DNA of 59,987 nt from Candidatus Segatella intestinihominis (GTDB taxonomy: Bacteria > Bacteroidota > Bacteroidia > Bacteroidales > Bacteroidaceae). Where the stretch lies: NCBI GenBank assembly GCA_900548535.1, contig URLG01000007.1, positions 1-59,987 of the forward strand, read 5' to 3'. The notes below the pieces were generated by a model. The model was given only the letters and a program-made list of their open reading frames with translations, searched no databases and had not been told where the DNA came from. The position numbers were made by a program, and so were the translations under genes. This document shows, in pieces, positions 17,048 through 26,412 of this stretch (within the stretch, counting starts at the first letter, position 1; every line of letters starts with the position of its first letter).

Positions 17048-17701
17048 ATGAAGGTAATACATAGTTCATTGTTTCGCGCCGTGTGCGCCATCATCGTAGG
17101 TATTCTGCTCATTCAGTATCGTGAACAGACAGTAACTTGGATCACCATCTCCATCGGCGTGTTATTCTTCTTGTCGGGTGTGGTATCGCTGGCTTCTTAC
17201 TATAGTGCCAAGCATGCTGCCGAGAAGATGCAGGGGCAAGTGCTCTATAATGCACAGGGACAACACATCGCAGGAATGCAGCCTAATTTCCCTATCGTGG
17301 GCGTGGGCAGCATCTTGCTGGGCACCGTCTTGGCTCTTATGCCTAACGTGTTTATCTCCTGGCTTATGTTTATCCTCTCATGTATTCTGATTTTGGGAGC
17401 CATCACTCAGTTTGTCAATCTGGCATCTGCCGCTAAGATGGGACGCGTCAGCTTCATCTATTGGATATTCCCTTCTGCCCTCCTCTTGTTGGGATTGCTC
17501 GCCATCATCAAGCCATCGGCGATAGCTTCAGCCCCACTCTTCATCATTGGTTGGGCCATGCTGGTTTATGGGGTTGCGGAATGTATCAATGCTCTCAAGA
17601 TCAGCAACAATCGTAGACGTTGGCAGAAGAGTCAGCAGGCTAACACTTACCAGCCAGCAACTCCTGCCGACGATGACGAGGAACCAACAATGATAGAATA
17701 A
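17048..17701 (+). CDS. DUF308/HdeD-family membrane protein
   Basis: A 217-residue inner-membrane protein with about six hydrophobic segments arranged as three helical pairs, as in HdeD/DUF308 (for example AVCAIIVGILLIQY, ITISIGVLFFLSGVVSLA and SALLLLGLLAIIKPSA). It ends in a cytosolic acidic tail (TPADDDEEPTMIE). HdeD has been linked to acid resistance in Escherichia coli, but the role in Bacteroidetes is not known. It lies 42 nt upstream of the peptide-maturation-like cluster, with no promoter visible in between, and could be co-transcribed with it. Confidence 0.85.
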   Translation: MKVIHSSLFRAVCAIIVGILLIQYREQTVTWITISIGVLFFLSGVVSLASYYSAKHAAEKMQGQVLYNAQGQHIAGMQPNFPIVGVGSILLGTVLALMPNVFISWLMFILSCILILGAITQFVNLASAAKMGRVSFIYWIFPSALLLLGLLAIIKPSAIASAPLFIIGWAMLVYGVAECINALKISNNRRRWQKSQQANTYQPATPADDDEEPTMIE

Positions 17702-17743
17702 GCTCGAATATAAAAATACGAACGAAATACCCAAGAAGAGCTT

Positions 17744-17944
17744 ATGACTACACACAAGGCGACACTCGACTTTTTGCGCTTTTGCGTAACCAATAGTGAG
17801 GAGGCACCCGTTTCCATCAATCAAATCTCTTGGCAGCAACTCTATGACTTTGCCAAGTATTTCCCGGCAGAATGCCTATACGAGCCTATCTTCCGTGTAT
17901 ACCACTATGGATGGCGCATCTGGATGAATCATATCAAAAGATAA
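17744..17944 (+). pseudogene. Collapsed nucleotidyltransferase (NTP_transf_5 type), both ends joined
   Basis: The 66-residue frame looks like the two ends of a much longer protein joined in frame. Residues about 7-40 (LDFLRFCV, then ISWQQLYDFAK) match the start of the roughly 360-residue nucleotidyltransferases that sit beside PqqD and HprK-like genes in Bacteroidales. Residues about 41-66 (YFPAECLYEPIFRVYHYGW) match the extreme C-terminus of the same family. The catalytic GDIDL-type core is absent. I recognise this from family patterns recalled, not from a search. It is first in the cluster, 51 nt before the next gene. The alternative, a genuine small peptide or precursor, cannot be ruled out. 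Confidence 0.65.
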
Positions 17945-17995
17945 GCCGCATTCACCATTCATTACATCAAAAACAACAAACAAGAACTATACAAT

Positions 17996-19318
17996 ATGAA
18001 ACAACAATATTACAAGGTTGCGCAGCAAGTATTCTCCATAGGATACGAGCCTGCACTCGCCGAACAGCTCGTTCCAATGCTAAAACCCTACGAGCCATTC
18101 GAGATAGAAGCCTCAGAAACCACCTTCAATCTTCACATCTTAGTGGGCGACACTGCATTGCCAGCCTCTTTCGCCTCGGAATATACGCAAGACGAAGAAG
18201 GACAAGTGATCAAGAGCGGACATCTAGAAGATGGAAGCAAGGTATTTGGCTATGAATTTGGACCAGAGCTAGCCGTGATGCAATGCTCTAGCGATTACCG
18301 CCAAGCCGAACTGCGCATGGACACCAACCTATGCAAAGCAGCCATCGACACATCGCTGATGCTCCTCTTCGCCCTGACCACAGCCAACCAAGGCATTCTG
18401 CTCTTCCATTCCTCCACCGTGGTATGGAAAGGCAAGGCATATATGTTCCTGGGCAAGAGCGGAACAGGCAAGAGCACCCATTCCTGCCTATGGCTCAAGC
18501 ACATAGCGGGCACCCACCTGCTCAACGACGACAACCCGGTGGTGAGAATCGATGCCGATGGCAAGCCTATCGTATGCGGTTCGCCATGGAGCGGCAAGAC
18601 GCCTTGTTATCGCAATGAAGAATATCCATTGGGAGCCATCGTGCAGTTGCAGCAAGCACCTAAGAATCAGATATTCAAGAGCTCGGTGCTCGAAGCCTAC
18701 GCCGCCATCACCGCTTCCATATCCAGCAAGCGCTGGGAGAAGGACTTGGCAAATGGCATACATGCCTCTGTCGAGGCTATCCTGCAACAGCGCCCTGTAT
18801 ATCTCCTGAAATGCTTGCCCGACCAAGATGCGGCACAATTATGCTGGCGCACCATCGCCAAATACTCTTTCGTAGACGATGTGAAGAGCATCATAGACGA
18901 AGGTCGTCCCGTAGTGCTGCCAGTTAATGGCAATAGCATGCTACCTTTTATCTATGGTGGCGAAAAGGTGGAGCTACACCCTCTCCCTACCAAGCTACAT
19001 AAAGGCGACATCGTGCTTGCCAAGGTAAAGGAAGGCTATCCCGTGATACACCGCATCGTATGGATAGAAGGTGAAGAGATTACACTCGAAGGCGACGGCA
19101 ACCTGGGATTTCAAGAACACTGCCAGCTAAAAGATGTGATAGCGCAAGCCACCTTTGTCATCTTGGATTCTGACCCAAAGAAAGGGCTATCTTGCCGCAC
19201 GCTGACCACTGACCTAGACCTAAGTCGTTGGTTAACATGGTGGAAACTTCCCCTCTTCGTCCGCAGAGTATTGCTCAAACTCTGTAAGATGCGCCATCAT
19301 ATCAAAAATGTAGAATAA
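17996..19318 (+). CDS. HprK-like kinase fused to S26-type signal peptidase-like domain
   Basis: A 440-residue two-domain protein. Residues about 1-295 resemble the HPr-kinase/PEPCK-like proteins found in lasso-peptide-like clusters: LLFHSSTVV near 145, Walker A FLGKSGTGKSTHS at 151-163, and LLNDDNPVV at 185-193 as the acidic strand. Residues about 305-400 are an S24/S26 peptidase domain: NGNSMLPF with the nucleophile Ser324, GDIVLAKV, IHRIVW with His362 in the position where bacterial enzymes carry Lys, and GDGN at 376-379. A Ser-His arrangement is that of the SipW/SEC11 branch. There is no transmembrane helix, so the peptidase domain would be cytosolic. The two activities are usually separate genes. 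Confidence 0.82.
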   Translation: MKQQYYKVAQQVFSIGYEPALAEQLVPMLKPYEPFEIEASETTFNLHILVGDTALPASFASEYTQDEEGQVIKSGHLEDGSKVFGYEFGPELAVMQCSSDYRQAELRMDTNLCKAAIDTSLMLLFALTTANQGILLFHSSTVVWKGKAYMFLGKSGTGKSTHSCLWLKHIAGTHLLNDDNPVVRIDADGKPIVCGSPWSGKTPCYRNEEYPLGAIVQLQQAPKNQIFKSSVLEAYAAITASISSKRWEKDLANGIHASVEAILQQRPVYLLKCLPDQDAAQLCWRTIAKYSFVDDVKSIIDEGRPVVLPVNGNSMLPFIYGGEKVELHPLPTKLHKGDIVLAKVKEGYPVIHRIVWIEGEEITLEGDGNLGFQEHCQLKDVIAQATFVILDSDPKKGLSCRTLTTDLDLSRWLTWWKLPLFVRRVLLKLCKMRHHIKNVE

Positions 19319-19336
19319 CCAAACAAGATAAAAACA

Positions 19337-19606
19337 ATGAAACTGAAGAAAGACTTTAAACTACGCCAGATTTGTGGCGAGAACATCATTACCGCCGAAG
19401 GCATGCAAGCCATCGACTTCAGCAAGTTAGTAAGCCTCAACGAGACAGCTACCTTCCTATGGAAAGAAGCAGAGAAGCAAGGCGAGTTTACTACCGAATC
19501 ACTGGCGGAAGCACTATGCAAGGAATATGACGTGTCTGAAGCCCAAGCCCTTGCAGACTGCCAAACCATCGTGAGCCAATGGACCCAAGAAGGATTGGCG
19601 GAATAA
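19337..19606 (+). CDS. PqqD family peptide chaperone (RRE domain)
   Basis: An 89-residue protein with the winged-helix PqqD fold, which binds leader peptides in ribosomally made peptide pathways. It has the three-stranded start (FKLRQICGENIITAEG), the conserved LNETATFLW and the helical end with DCQTIVSQW. It lies 18 nt after the fusion gene and 60 nt before the ABC transporter gene. No precursor gene with an evident leader is found beside it. Confidence 0.88.
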   Translation: MKLKKDFKLRQICGENIITAEGMQAIDFSKLVSLNETATFLWKEAEKQGEFTTESLAEALCKEYDVSEAQALADCQTIVSQWTQEGLAE

Positions 19607-19666
19607 GAACAGAAAACATCAAGTATTTTTCATCAAGAAATAAGAAGTAAGGAATAAGGCGTGAGC

Positions 19667-21322
19667 ATGATAAAATACGCTGCTTGGTTTTGGCAGCAAA
19701 TGAAGGACATCAAAGTCAAGATATTGGTGCGCATCATAGCAGGCTTGGCACAAGTGGGACTAGGGCTGCTATTGGTATGGCTGTGCCGTCGCTTTATTGA
19801 TGTTGTGATATGGCGAGGCAATATCCTGCACGAATCTCTCGTACTCTTCGGAGTCATCGCTCTGCTCATCGCCCTGCGCCAACTGGTGTTCTATCTGTCG
19901 AGCATGACCGAGGTGGAACAGCAGAACAATATGCGCCTGCGCTTATTTAACAAGGTATTAGGACGCAAACTCTATACCACCGAAAATGATCTTCATTCTG
20001 GAGACGTGAGCCAACGACTGGAGAGAGACATCGCATCGGCAGCTGCCGTTACTACGAGCATACTGCCAGGCATGGTAGTAACGGGCGTCCAACTGATTGG
20101 TGCTTTCCTATTGATGCACTTCATTGATGCCGTGCTGGCATGGAGTCTCTTGGTGCTTACACCGGTAGTGGTAGTTTGCGCCAAGTATCTGAGCAGCAGA
20201 CTCAAGAAGATGACACTCGCCATCCGAGAAGAAGAAAGCCGCATCCAGATGCTGATACAAGAGACTGCCGAACACCAGCTCACCATCAAGACCCTGCAAG
20301 GCGAAAGCATCATGGGCACGAGGATGGCTGGCTTGCAATCCTCCCTGCAACATCTTGTAGCTCGCCGAGTTCGCTTCACGCTCATCTCTCGCCTGCTCAT
20401 CGCCTTCACCTTTAGCTACGGTTATTTCGGAGCCTTTGTTTACGGAGCCGTCCAACTGAAGGATGGGCTCATCACCTTTGGTGTGATGACGGCATTCCTA
20501 CAGTTGGTAGGTCAGATACAAAGTCCTATCATGACCCTGCTGGGCATGATTCCGCAGCTAATCCACGCCACTGCTAGCGTAGACCGATTAGCAGAAATAG
20601 AGAAACTGGAGCAGGAAGAAGAGACAAGCAAGGGAGCCCTTATCCAAAAGAACGTTCATCAAGAGGAAGAAGAAAAGGAAGGAACAACTTCTTTTGGCAT
20701 CAAAATGGAACATGTATTTTATCAATATCCTGGTTCGGAAGAAGTGCTGACAGACTTCAACTACGACTTCCGCCCAGGCTCTTCCACAGCCATATTGGGA
20801 GCCACAGGATGCGGCAAGACGAGTCTGCTGCGCCTCATCGCCCACATCACATCGCCTTCGGCAGGAAGAGTCTGCCTTTACAGTCACTCTGGCGTAGAGG
20901 TAAAGGGGGCTGATATGCGCCGACACATTATTTATATAGAACAAGGCAATACGATGATGAGCGGCAGCATACGAGAGAACCTATTGCTCGCCAAACCAGA
21001 CGCCACAGAGGAAGAAATGCAGAAAGCCCTTCACACAGCAGTAGCCGACTTCGTATACGAACTGCCCGAGGCATTGGACACACGCATCGGCGAACACGCC
21101 ACCCGTCTGAGTGGCGGACAAGCCCAGCGACTATCCATAGCTCGTGGTTTGCTGCGAGAGGGAAGCATTCTGCTGCTCGACGAGGTTAGCTCATCCCTGG
21201 ACGAGAGAACGGAGAGTATACTATTTGACCGCCTCTTCTCGGCTTACCCGGAAAAGACGATCATCTGTGTTACGCATCGCCCTGAGGCTGCTCGCCATTG
21301 CGATGCACAAATCAAATTCTAA
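19667..21322 (+). CDS. ABC transporter, fused permease and ATPase (peptide-exporter type)
   Basis: A half-transporter of about 551 residues. The first 300 form a type IV ABC exporter membrane domain with about six helices. The ATPase domain begins near 330: Walker A GATGCGKTS, Q-loop YIEQGNTMMSGSIRENLL, signature LSGGQAQR, Walker B ILLLDEVSSSLDE and switch His in CVTHRPEA. It has no N-terminal C39 protease, so leader removal, if any, would fall to another protein. The ATG at 19667 is preferred over the GTG at 19661 because GTG starts are rare in this group. It closes the cluster and runs to 6 nt from the convergent udk stop. Confidence 0.9.
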   Translation: MIKYAAWFWQQMKDIKVKILVRIIAGLAQVGLGLLLVWLCRRFIDVVIWRGNILHESLVLFGVIALLIALRQLVFYLSSMTEVEQQNNMRLRLFNKVLGRKLYTTENDLHSGDVSQRLERDIASAAAVTTSILPGMVVTGVQLIGAFLLMHFIDAVLAWSLLVLTPVVVVCAKYLSSRLKKMTLAIREEESRIQMLIQETAEHQLTIKTLQGESIMGTRMAGLQSSLQHLVARRVRFTLISRLLIAFTFSYGYFGAFVYGAVQLKDGLITFGVMTAFLQLVGQIQSPIMTLLGMIPQLIHATASVDRLAEIEKLEQEEETSKGALIQKNVHQEEEEKEGTTSFGIKMEHVFYQYPGSEEVLTDFNYDFRPGSSTAILGATGCGKTSLLRLIAHITSPSAGRVCLYSHSGVEVKGADMRRHIIYIEQGNTMMSGSIRENLLLAKPDATEEEMQKALHTAVADFVYELPEALDTRIGEHATRLSGGQAQRLSIARGLLREGSILLLDEVSSSLDERTESILFDRLFSAYPEKTIICVTHRPEAARHCDAQIKF

Positions 21323-21328
21323 AACTGA

Positions 21329-21952
21329 TTATTTCTTCTCCACCAGTCCCTCTACATAGCGGCAGAGAATGCCGATGCCCTTCTCGTTCTCGCCACCCTG
21401 AGGGATGATGATGTCGGCATAGCGCTTGGTAGGCTCGATAAACTGCTCGTGCATAGGCTTGAGCACCTTGAGATAGCGATCCACTACCATAGATACGGTT
21501 CTGCCTCGGTCGATGGTATCACGCTGGATGTTGCGAATCAAGCGCTCATCAGCATCTGTATCCACAAATACCTTGAGGTCCATCAAGTCGCGCAACTTCT
21601 TGTCTACCAAAGTCATAATACCCTCGATGATAACCACAGGCTTTGGCTCTACATGTACAGTTTCCTTCTCACGGTTACACTTCAGATAGCTGTAGGTAGG
21701 CTGTTCTATTGCCTTGCCAGCACGCAAGTCTGCCAGCTGCTCATGCAAGAGTTTCCAGTCGAAAGCCGCAGGATGATCGAAGTTGATGTTATGGCGCTCT
21801 TCCTCGGTCATGTGCGATGTATCATTATAATAGGAGTCGAGAGGCACCACTGCCACATAGTGAGGAGGCAGCACCTCTACCAGTTTCTTAACCACAGTGG
21901 TCTTGCCCGAGCCAGTACCACCTGCTATACCAATTACTGTTATCTTATCCAT
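21329..21952 (-). CDS. udk: Uridine kinase
   Basis: A 207-residue P-loop kinase that phosphorylates uridine and cytidine in pyrimidine salvage. IGIAGGTGSGKTTVV at residues 7-21 is the Walker A motif, followed by PLDSYYND, HPAAFDW and the lid IQRDTIDRGR. Length is normal. It is leftward, with the glycosylase gene 36 nt upstream. Confidence 0.95.
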   Translation of the reverse strand: MDKITVIGIAGGTGSGKTTVVKKLVEVLPPHYVAVVPLDSYYNDTSHMTEEERHNINFDHPAAFDWKLLHEQLADLRAGKAIEQPTYSYLKCNREKETVHVEPKPVVIIEGIMTLVDKKLRDLMDLKVFVDTDADERLIRNIQRDTIDRGRTVSMVVDRYLKVLKPMHEQFIEPTKRYADIIIPQGGENEKGIGILCRYVEGLVEKK

Positions 21953-21988
21953 CTTAATAATTTGAAATTTGAACTTTGAGATTTATGA

Positions 21989-22561
21989 TTAGTCAAGAAC
22001 CTCCTCGAACATAGCGCGATAGAATTCTGCCTTCTTCTCCACCGCCATAGGATAGGCACGGGAGCTGCTTGGCATTCGATAAAGGCGAAGTGTGCGCCCC
22101 TCGAACGCAAACTCCACATATCCTCCCATCGGCGTTACCTGCTTGATGCCAAAATGCTCTGAGAACACCTTGGTGGCCAGCTGACCCGCCGTGAGCACAG
22201 CCTTACATTCGCCCAGCTGGCGGAGCATACCATCCAGATTAGAAGGTTCCACCACTTGCAGGTCCTTGTCTGAAGCCGTATTCTTGGTGCGAATCACCTT
22301 TTGGGCGGTATCATAGATGGCAACGCCCTTCTCCAGCAAGAACTCCTTGATCTGGGGCAAGCGATAGGTCTTATGCTCTTGATCCACGAAGTGCAGCTTA
22401 TCTCCGAAGTAGATGATACCAAAGATGCGCCACATATCATTCTGGAAGTTTGGGTAATACCAAGGCATGCACCATCGCTTCTCCGCGGGAGGGAAAGTGC
22501 CGAGCATCAGCAACTTGGCATGGCTCGGCAACCAGGGTTCAAAGGGATGTTCTTCTATCAT
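21989..22561 (-). CDS. Uracil-DNA-glycosylase-superfamily protein
   Basis: A 190-residue protein with the UDG fold. The first motif is MLGTFPPAEKRW followed by a short YYPNFQNDMWR segment, and the late catalytic loop is MPSSSRAYP. This pairing resembles the hypoxanthine/mug-like branch more than classic Ung, so the likely role is base-excision repair of deaminated bases. The catalytic Asn/Asp is not certain from sequence alone. Its start overlaps the stop of the upstream nuclease gene by 4 nt, so the two are translationally linked. Confidence 0.78.
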   Translation of the reverse strand: MIEEHPFEPWLPSHAKLLMLGTFPPAEKRWCMPWYYPNFQNDMWRIFGIIYFGDKLHFVDQEHKTYRLPQIKEFLLEKGVAIYDTAQKVIRTKNTASDKDLQVVEPSNLDGMLRQLGECKAVLTAGQLATKVFSEHFGIKQVTPMGGYVEFAFEGRTLRLYRMPSSSRAYPMAVEKKAEFYRAMFEEVLD

Positions 22562-23631
22562 TTCTTCTCCTTTACGAGATATACTACCACTGGCAAGTGG
22601 TCGCTATAGCCATTGAGCCATCTGCCACCAGCCTTGGTACGCAGTGGAGCGCCCTTGTACTGACCTTCCTGCTGGATGAGGTAATCACGACGGAAGATTT
22701 GATTCTTCCAGAACTTCAGGGTAGAGTAATCCTTTTCTGTTTCCTCTTTCTTGCCCTTCTTCACCACCTTGTTGAGCATGTTTGGGGTCATCACAATCTG
22801 GTCGAAGAGGTTCCAAGAGCCACTATAGAACAAAGTGCCCTTGCCTTCCTTAGCCAGGATGTTGTACCAAGGATTGTACATATCGCCCTCGCCTACCTCA
22901 GCTATCTCAGCCTTGGCACGGAGCACCTCGTGCATACTCTTGTTGGTAGGGTCATCGTTCATATCGCCCATCACGAACACCTTCATCTGAGGATTCTCAC
23001 GCAAGAGGCTATCCTTCACTACCTTGGTTTGGCGTGCGCCACTCTCACGATAGAAAGAAGTGGAGAAGCGACTTGGCCAGTGGCATACGATGACAGCCAC
23101 ATCCTCGCCAGCCATCTCGCCACGAACGGTGAGGAAGCCACGAGTCTTGAAGGCTGAATCCTTAGCCAACTCCTGTACGTATGGCACGAGCTTGACGTTC
23201 TTCACAGAGAAGAGAGCTGGATTATAGAGCAAGGCGCAGTCGATGCCACGCTTGTCTGGACCCTCGATGTGGCAGTACTTCATGCCACGAGCCTTGAGGG
23301 CTGGCTGGGCGATGAGGTCGTTGAGCACATTGTCGTTCTCCACCTCTGCCATGCCGATGAAGGCACAACCCACATTAGGCAACACGTCGGTACCCATATC
23401 AGCGAGCACACGCGACATATTCTTCAACTTGTTGGTATACTTCATGCCATTCCATCCCTTGGCAGGCAGATACTCATAGTCGTTCTTGCCTGCATCGTGG
23501 CAGGTATCAAAGAGATTTTCCTGATTGTAAAAGCCTACGGCATACACTTGAAATTTCTTCTGAGCCGAAGCGGCGATGCTCACCATGAGCAAAGCCACTA
23601 ATACTAAAAATTGTCGTTTCATTCCTTGCAT
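22558..23631 (-). CDS. Exported endonuclease/exonuclease/phosphatase (EEP) family protein
   Basis: A 357-residue protein with a signal peptide ending ASAQ. A second ATG nine bases downstream is an equally good start. The EEP fold is shown by FYNQENLFDT (metal-binding Asn/Glu), GMAEVEND, CHWPSR, VMGDMNDDPTN and the C-terminal SDHLPVVVYL (catalytic Asp-His). It would act as a metal-dependent nuclease or phosphodiesterase in the periplasm or at the surface. It is divergent from the TonB-dependent receptor at 23790, which sits next to OB-fold and DUF5689 lipoproteins, suggesting a joint role in using extracellular nucleic acids. Confidence 0.88.
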   Translation of the reverse strand: MQGMKRQFLVLVALLMVSIAASAQKKFQVYAVGFYNQENLFDTCHDAGKNDYEYLPAKGWNGMKYTNKLKNMSRVLADMGTDVLPNVGCAFIGMAEVENDNVLNDLIAQPALKARGMKYCHIEGPDKRGIDCALLYNPALFSVKNVKLVPYVQELAKDSAFKTRGFLTVRGEMAGEDVAVIVCHWPSRFSTSFYRESGARQTKVVKDSLLRENPQMKVFVMGDMNDDPTNKSMHEVLRAKAEIAEVGEGDMYNPWYNILAKEGKGTLFYSGSWNLFDQIVMTPNMLNKVVKKGKKEETEKDYSTLKFWKNQIFRRDYLIQQEGQYKGAPLRTKAGGRWLNGYSDHLPVVVYLVKEKK

Positions 23632-23649
23632 TATTTATTTATATGACCA

Positions 23650-23657
23650 CAAAGTTA
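23650..23657 (-). promoter_or_regulatory. -7 element of the EEP nuclease gene
   Basis: TAACTTTG on the minus strand, 19 nt before the start. The divergent receptor gene has TTACTTTG at 23753-23760 on the plus strand, so the two lie back to back. Confidence 0.6.
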
Positions 23658-23789
23658 GCACTAAAATCGGAAAAAACGATAACGAAATGAAGAAAATTTC
23701 ATTTTTCACTGATTTTTAACATAAAAGTCTTTCTTGATTAAAATATTTTTCGTTACTTTGCACCATTAAACATCATTAAATAACAAACT

Positions 23790-26393
23790 ATGCAAAAAAA
23801 GGTAAATTTAGCAATGCTAGCACTCTGCTCTTGCACCCTTGCCATGGCTCAGACCGAAAAGAATGAGCAAAACGTGGCAAAGGGACTTGACGAGAATGCT
23901 TTCACCTTCTCTGAGGCACAGTTGGGCGAGGACGATGACATGTCTTCTAATGTCACCATCCTCAACTCTACCAATAACGTATACGCTAGCGAGGCAGGCT
24001 ATCTGTTCTCGCCAGTGAGATTCCGTTATCGTGCTTTCAACCAGAAGTACAACGACGTCTACATCAATGGCGCAGCGATGAATGATATGGAGACCGGTCA
24101 GTTCCGATTCTCCAACATCGGCGGTCTGAACCGCTTCTCTCGCAATGTAGACTTTGCTTTGCCTTTCGAGGCCAACAACTACTCGATGACAGGCATGGCT
24201 GGTTCTAACAATTATGATTTCCGTGCCGGAAGCATGCAGGAGGGTCAGTATGCCAGCATCGGCGTAGCCAACCGTAACTACACCCTGCGTGGACTCTATA
24301 CCTACAGCAGCGGCTTCAACTCTAAGGGATGGGCCATCACTGCGGGTGTAACCTATCGCTGGGCCAACCGTGGCTACGTAGAGGGAACCTTCTACAATGC
24401 CCTCTCTTACTTCTTCGGTGTACAGAAGAAGTGGATGAACGGCCACTCCCTGAGCTTCTCTACCTGGGGCAACCCTACAGAGCGAAGCACACAGGGCGCA
24501 TCAACCGACGAGGCTTACTGGCTCGCCAACGACTACTATTACAACCCATACTGGGGATATCAGAACGGACATAAGCGCAACTCTCGCGTAGTCAACGACT
24601 TTGCCCCTTCTGCCATCGCCACATGGGATTGGGACATCAGCGACAACACCAAGCTTACCACTTCCCTCTTTGGCAAGTACTCGATGTATAAGAGCACCAA
24701 GCTCAACTATAACAACGCCGAGAATCCACAGCCAGACTACTGGAAGAACCTGCCTTCAAGCAACTACTATGTTTGGGGCGACTTCAACAACGGCAACAAC
24801 CCATACACATGGGATAGCTGGAACAACGCCGTAAACTACTGGCAGGCAAGCAAGGCTAACCGCCAGATAGACTGGGACAAGCTCTACTGGGCTAACCAGC
24901 AGGCATCCAAGAACGGACAGGAGACGATGTACTACATCCAGGCTAAGCACAATGACAACCTGAACCTCGTATTGTCTTCTACCCTCAACACCAAGTTGGG
25001 CAAGAAGTCTAATCTGGCCTCTGGTTTCATGCTCGGCATGAATCGCAATCGCCATTACCAGACGATGGAGGACATGCTCGGTGGAACCATCTTCCACAAC
25101 GTAAACTCTTACGCCATCGGCGATTACCCTATCAGCGACCCACGTGTGCAGTACGACCTCAACACAGCAGGTCCTAACAACACAGGTAAGTTGGTATACG
25201 AGGGCGACAAGTTTGGCTACGACTATCGCATCGACGTAAACAAGGCCAACGCATGGACCACCTATTCTTCAGAGTTCTCTCGCTTCCAGGCTATGCTGAG
25301 CGGACGCATCGGTTATACAGGCATGAAGCGCAAGGGCTACATGCGCAATGGTATGGCTGCCGACAACAGCTATGGCAACAGCGGCACAGCCAACTTCCTG
25401 GATGGTGGCGTTAAGGGTAGCCTCAACGTAGACTTGGGCAGAGGCCACGCCTTCCGCATCGGCGCTGGCTATGAGTGGCGTGCGCCTATGGCTAACACAG
25501 CCTTCCTCGCCCCTGAGGTAAACAACGACTTCGTGACCGACCTCAAGAACGAGCGCATCTTCAGCTCTGAGTTCAGCTACCAGTACCAGAACGCTTGGCT
25601 CCACGCCAACTTGAGTGGATACTATAGCCGACTGGAGAACGTTACAGAATGGCAGAACTTCTATAATGACGATGAGAACTCCTTTACTTACGTCAGCATG
25701 ACGGGTATGAAGAAGGAGTACTACGGACTGGAGGCAGGTCTGAACTTCAAGCTCACCTCTTGGCTCAACCTCAAGACTCTGGGAACCATCAGCGAGGCTA
25801 AGAACATCAACAATGTCACAGCCAACTACATGCTCTCTAAGTCAGCAGAGGTATATACCGACAAGGCTTACGTGATGGATATGCGCGAGAGCGGCACACC
25901 ACTCACCGTGGGAAGCATCGCCCTCGACTTCCACATGAACGGCTGGTTTATCGACCTCAATGCCAACTACTACGATCGCATCTACCTCTCTTACTCACCT
26001 AGCTACCGCTACGAGCGAGTATTGAAGAACCGTCAGAGCGCACACCAGAAGTATCCAGAGATCTTCCCTGCTGTGGTATCAGAGGATGGCAACAGCTTCT
26101 TGCCAGAGGCAGTGGCTCAGGCACAGGGTCATGGCGGCTGGATGGTAGACATGAGCATCGGTAAGAGCGTAAGACTGAAGAAGGGTTCGCTCAACTTCAA
26201 CCTCATGGTCACCAACCTGCTGAACAACCAGAAGATTGTGACAGGTGGATATGAGCAGAACTCACGCAGTGGCTATACCCTCAACACAGCAGGCGAGGTG
26301 AACAACCCACGTGTATACCAGTTCTCAAAGAATCCTAAGAAGTATTATGCATTTGGTACCAATGGCATGTTCCAGGTATCATACAGATTCTAA
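23790..26393 (+). CDS. TonB-dependent receptor
   Basis: An 867-residue outer-membrane protein with a signal peptide ending AMAQ. There is no carboxypeptidase-regulatory domain. A short N-terminal extension is followed by a plug-like part (about 50-150: NDVYINGAAMNDMETGQF, then GLNRFSRNVDFALPFE) and a large barrel rich in Trp, Tyr and Asn, ending MFQVSYRF with the C-terminal Phe needed for assembly. Two lipoprotein genes follow on the same strand, the first 19 nt downstream, so they probably form one transporter unit. The substrate is inferred to be nucleic acid or its products from the nearby nucleases, not from the receptor itself. Confidence 0.88.
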   Translation: MQKKVNLAMLALCSCTLAMAQTEKNEQNVAKGLDENAFTFSEAQLGEDDDMSSNVTILNSTNNVYASEAGYLFSPVRFRYRAFNQKYNDVYINGAAMNDMETGQFRFSNIGGLNRFSRNVDFALPFEANNYSMTGMAGSNNYDFRAGSMQEGQYASIGVANRNYTLRGLYTYSSGFNSKGWAITAGVTYRWANRGYVEGTFYNALSYFFGVQKKWMNGHSLSFSTWGNPTERSTQGASTDEAYWLANDYYYNPYWGYQNGHKRNSRVVNDFAPSAIATWDWDISDNTKLTTSLFGKYSMYKSTKLNYNNAENPQPDYWKNLPSSNYYVWGDFNNGNNPYTWDSWNNAVNYWQASKANRQIDWDKLYWANQQASKNGQETMYYIQAKHNDNLNLVLSSTLNTKLGKKSNLASGFMLGMNRNRHYQTMEDMLGGTIFHNVNSYAIGDYPISDPRVQYDLNTAGPNNTGKLVYEGDKFGYDYRIDVNKANAWTTYSSEFSRFQAMLSGRIGYTGMKRKGYMRNGMAADNSYGNSGTANFLDGGVKGSLNVDLGRGHAFRIGAGYEWRAPMANTAFLAPEVNNDFVTDLKNERIFSSEFSYQYQNAWLHANLSGYYSRLENVTEWQNFYNDDENSFTYVSMTGMKKEYYGLEAGLNFKLTSWLNLKTLGTISEAKNINNVTANYMLSKSAEVYTDKAYVMDMRESGTPLTVGSIALDFHMNGWFIDLNANYYDRIYLSYSPSYRYERVLKNRQSAHQKYPEIFPAVVSEDGNSFLPEAVAQAQGHGGWMVDMSIGKSVRLKKGSLNFNLMVTNLLNNQKIVTGGYEQNSRSGYTLNTAGEVNNPRVYQFSKNPKKYYAFGTNGMFQVSYRF

Positions 26394-26412
26394 CATCATT
26401 AAGAAGAAAAAT

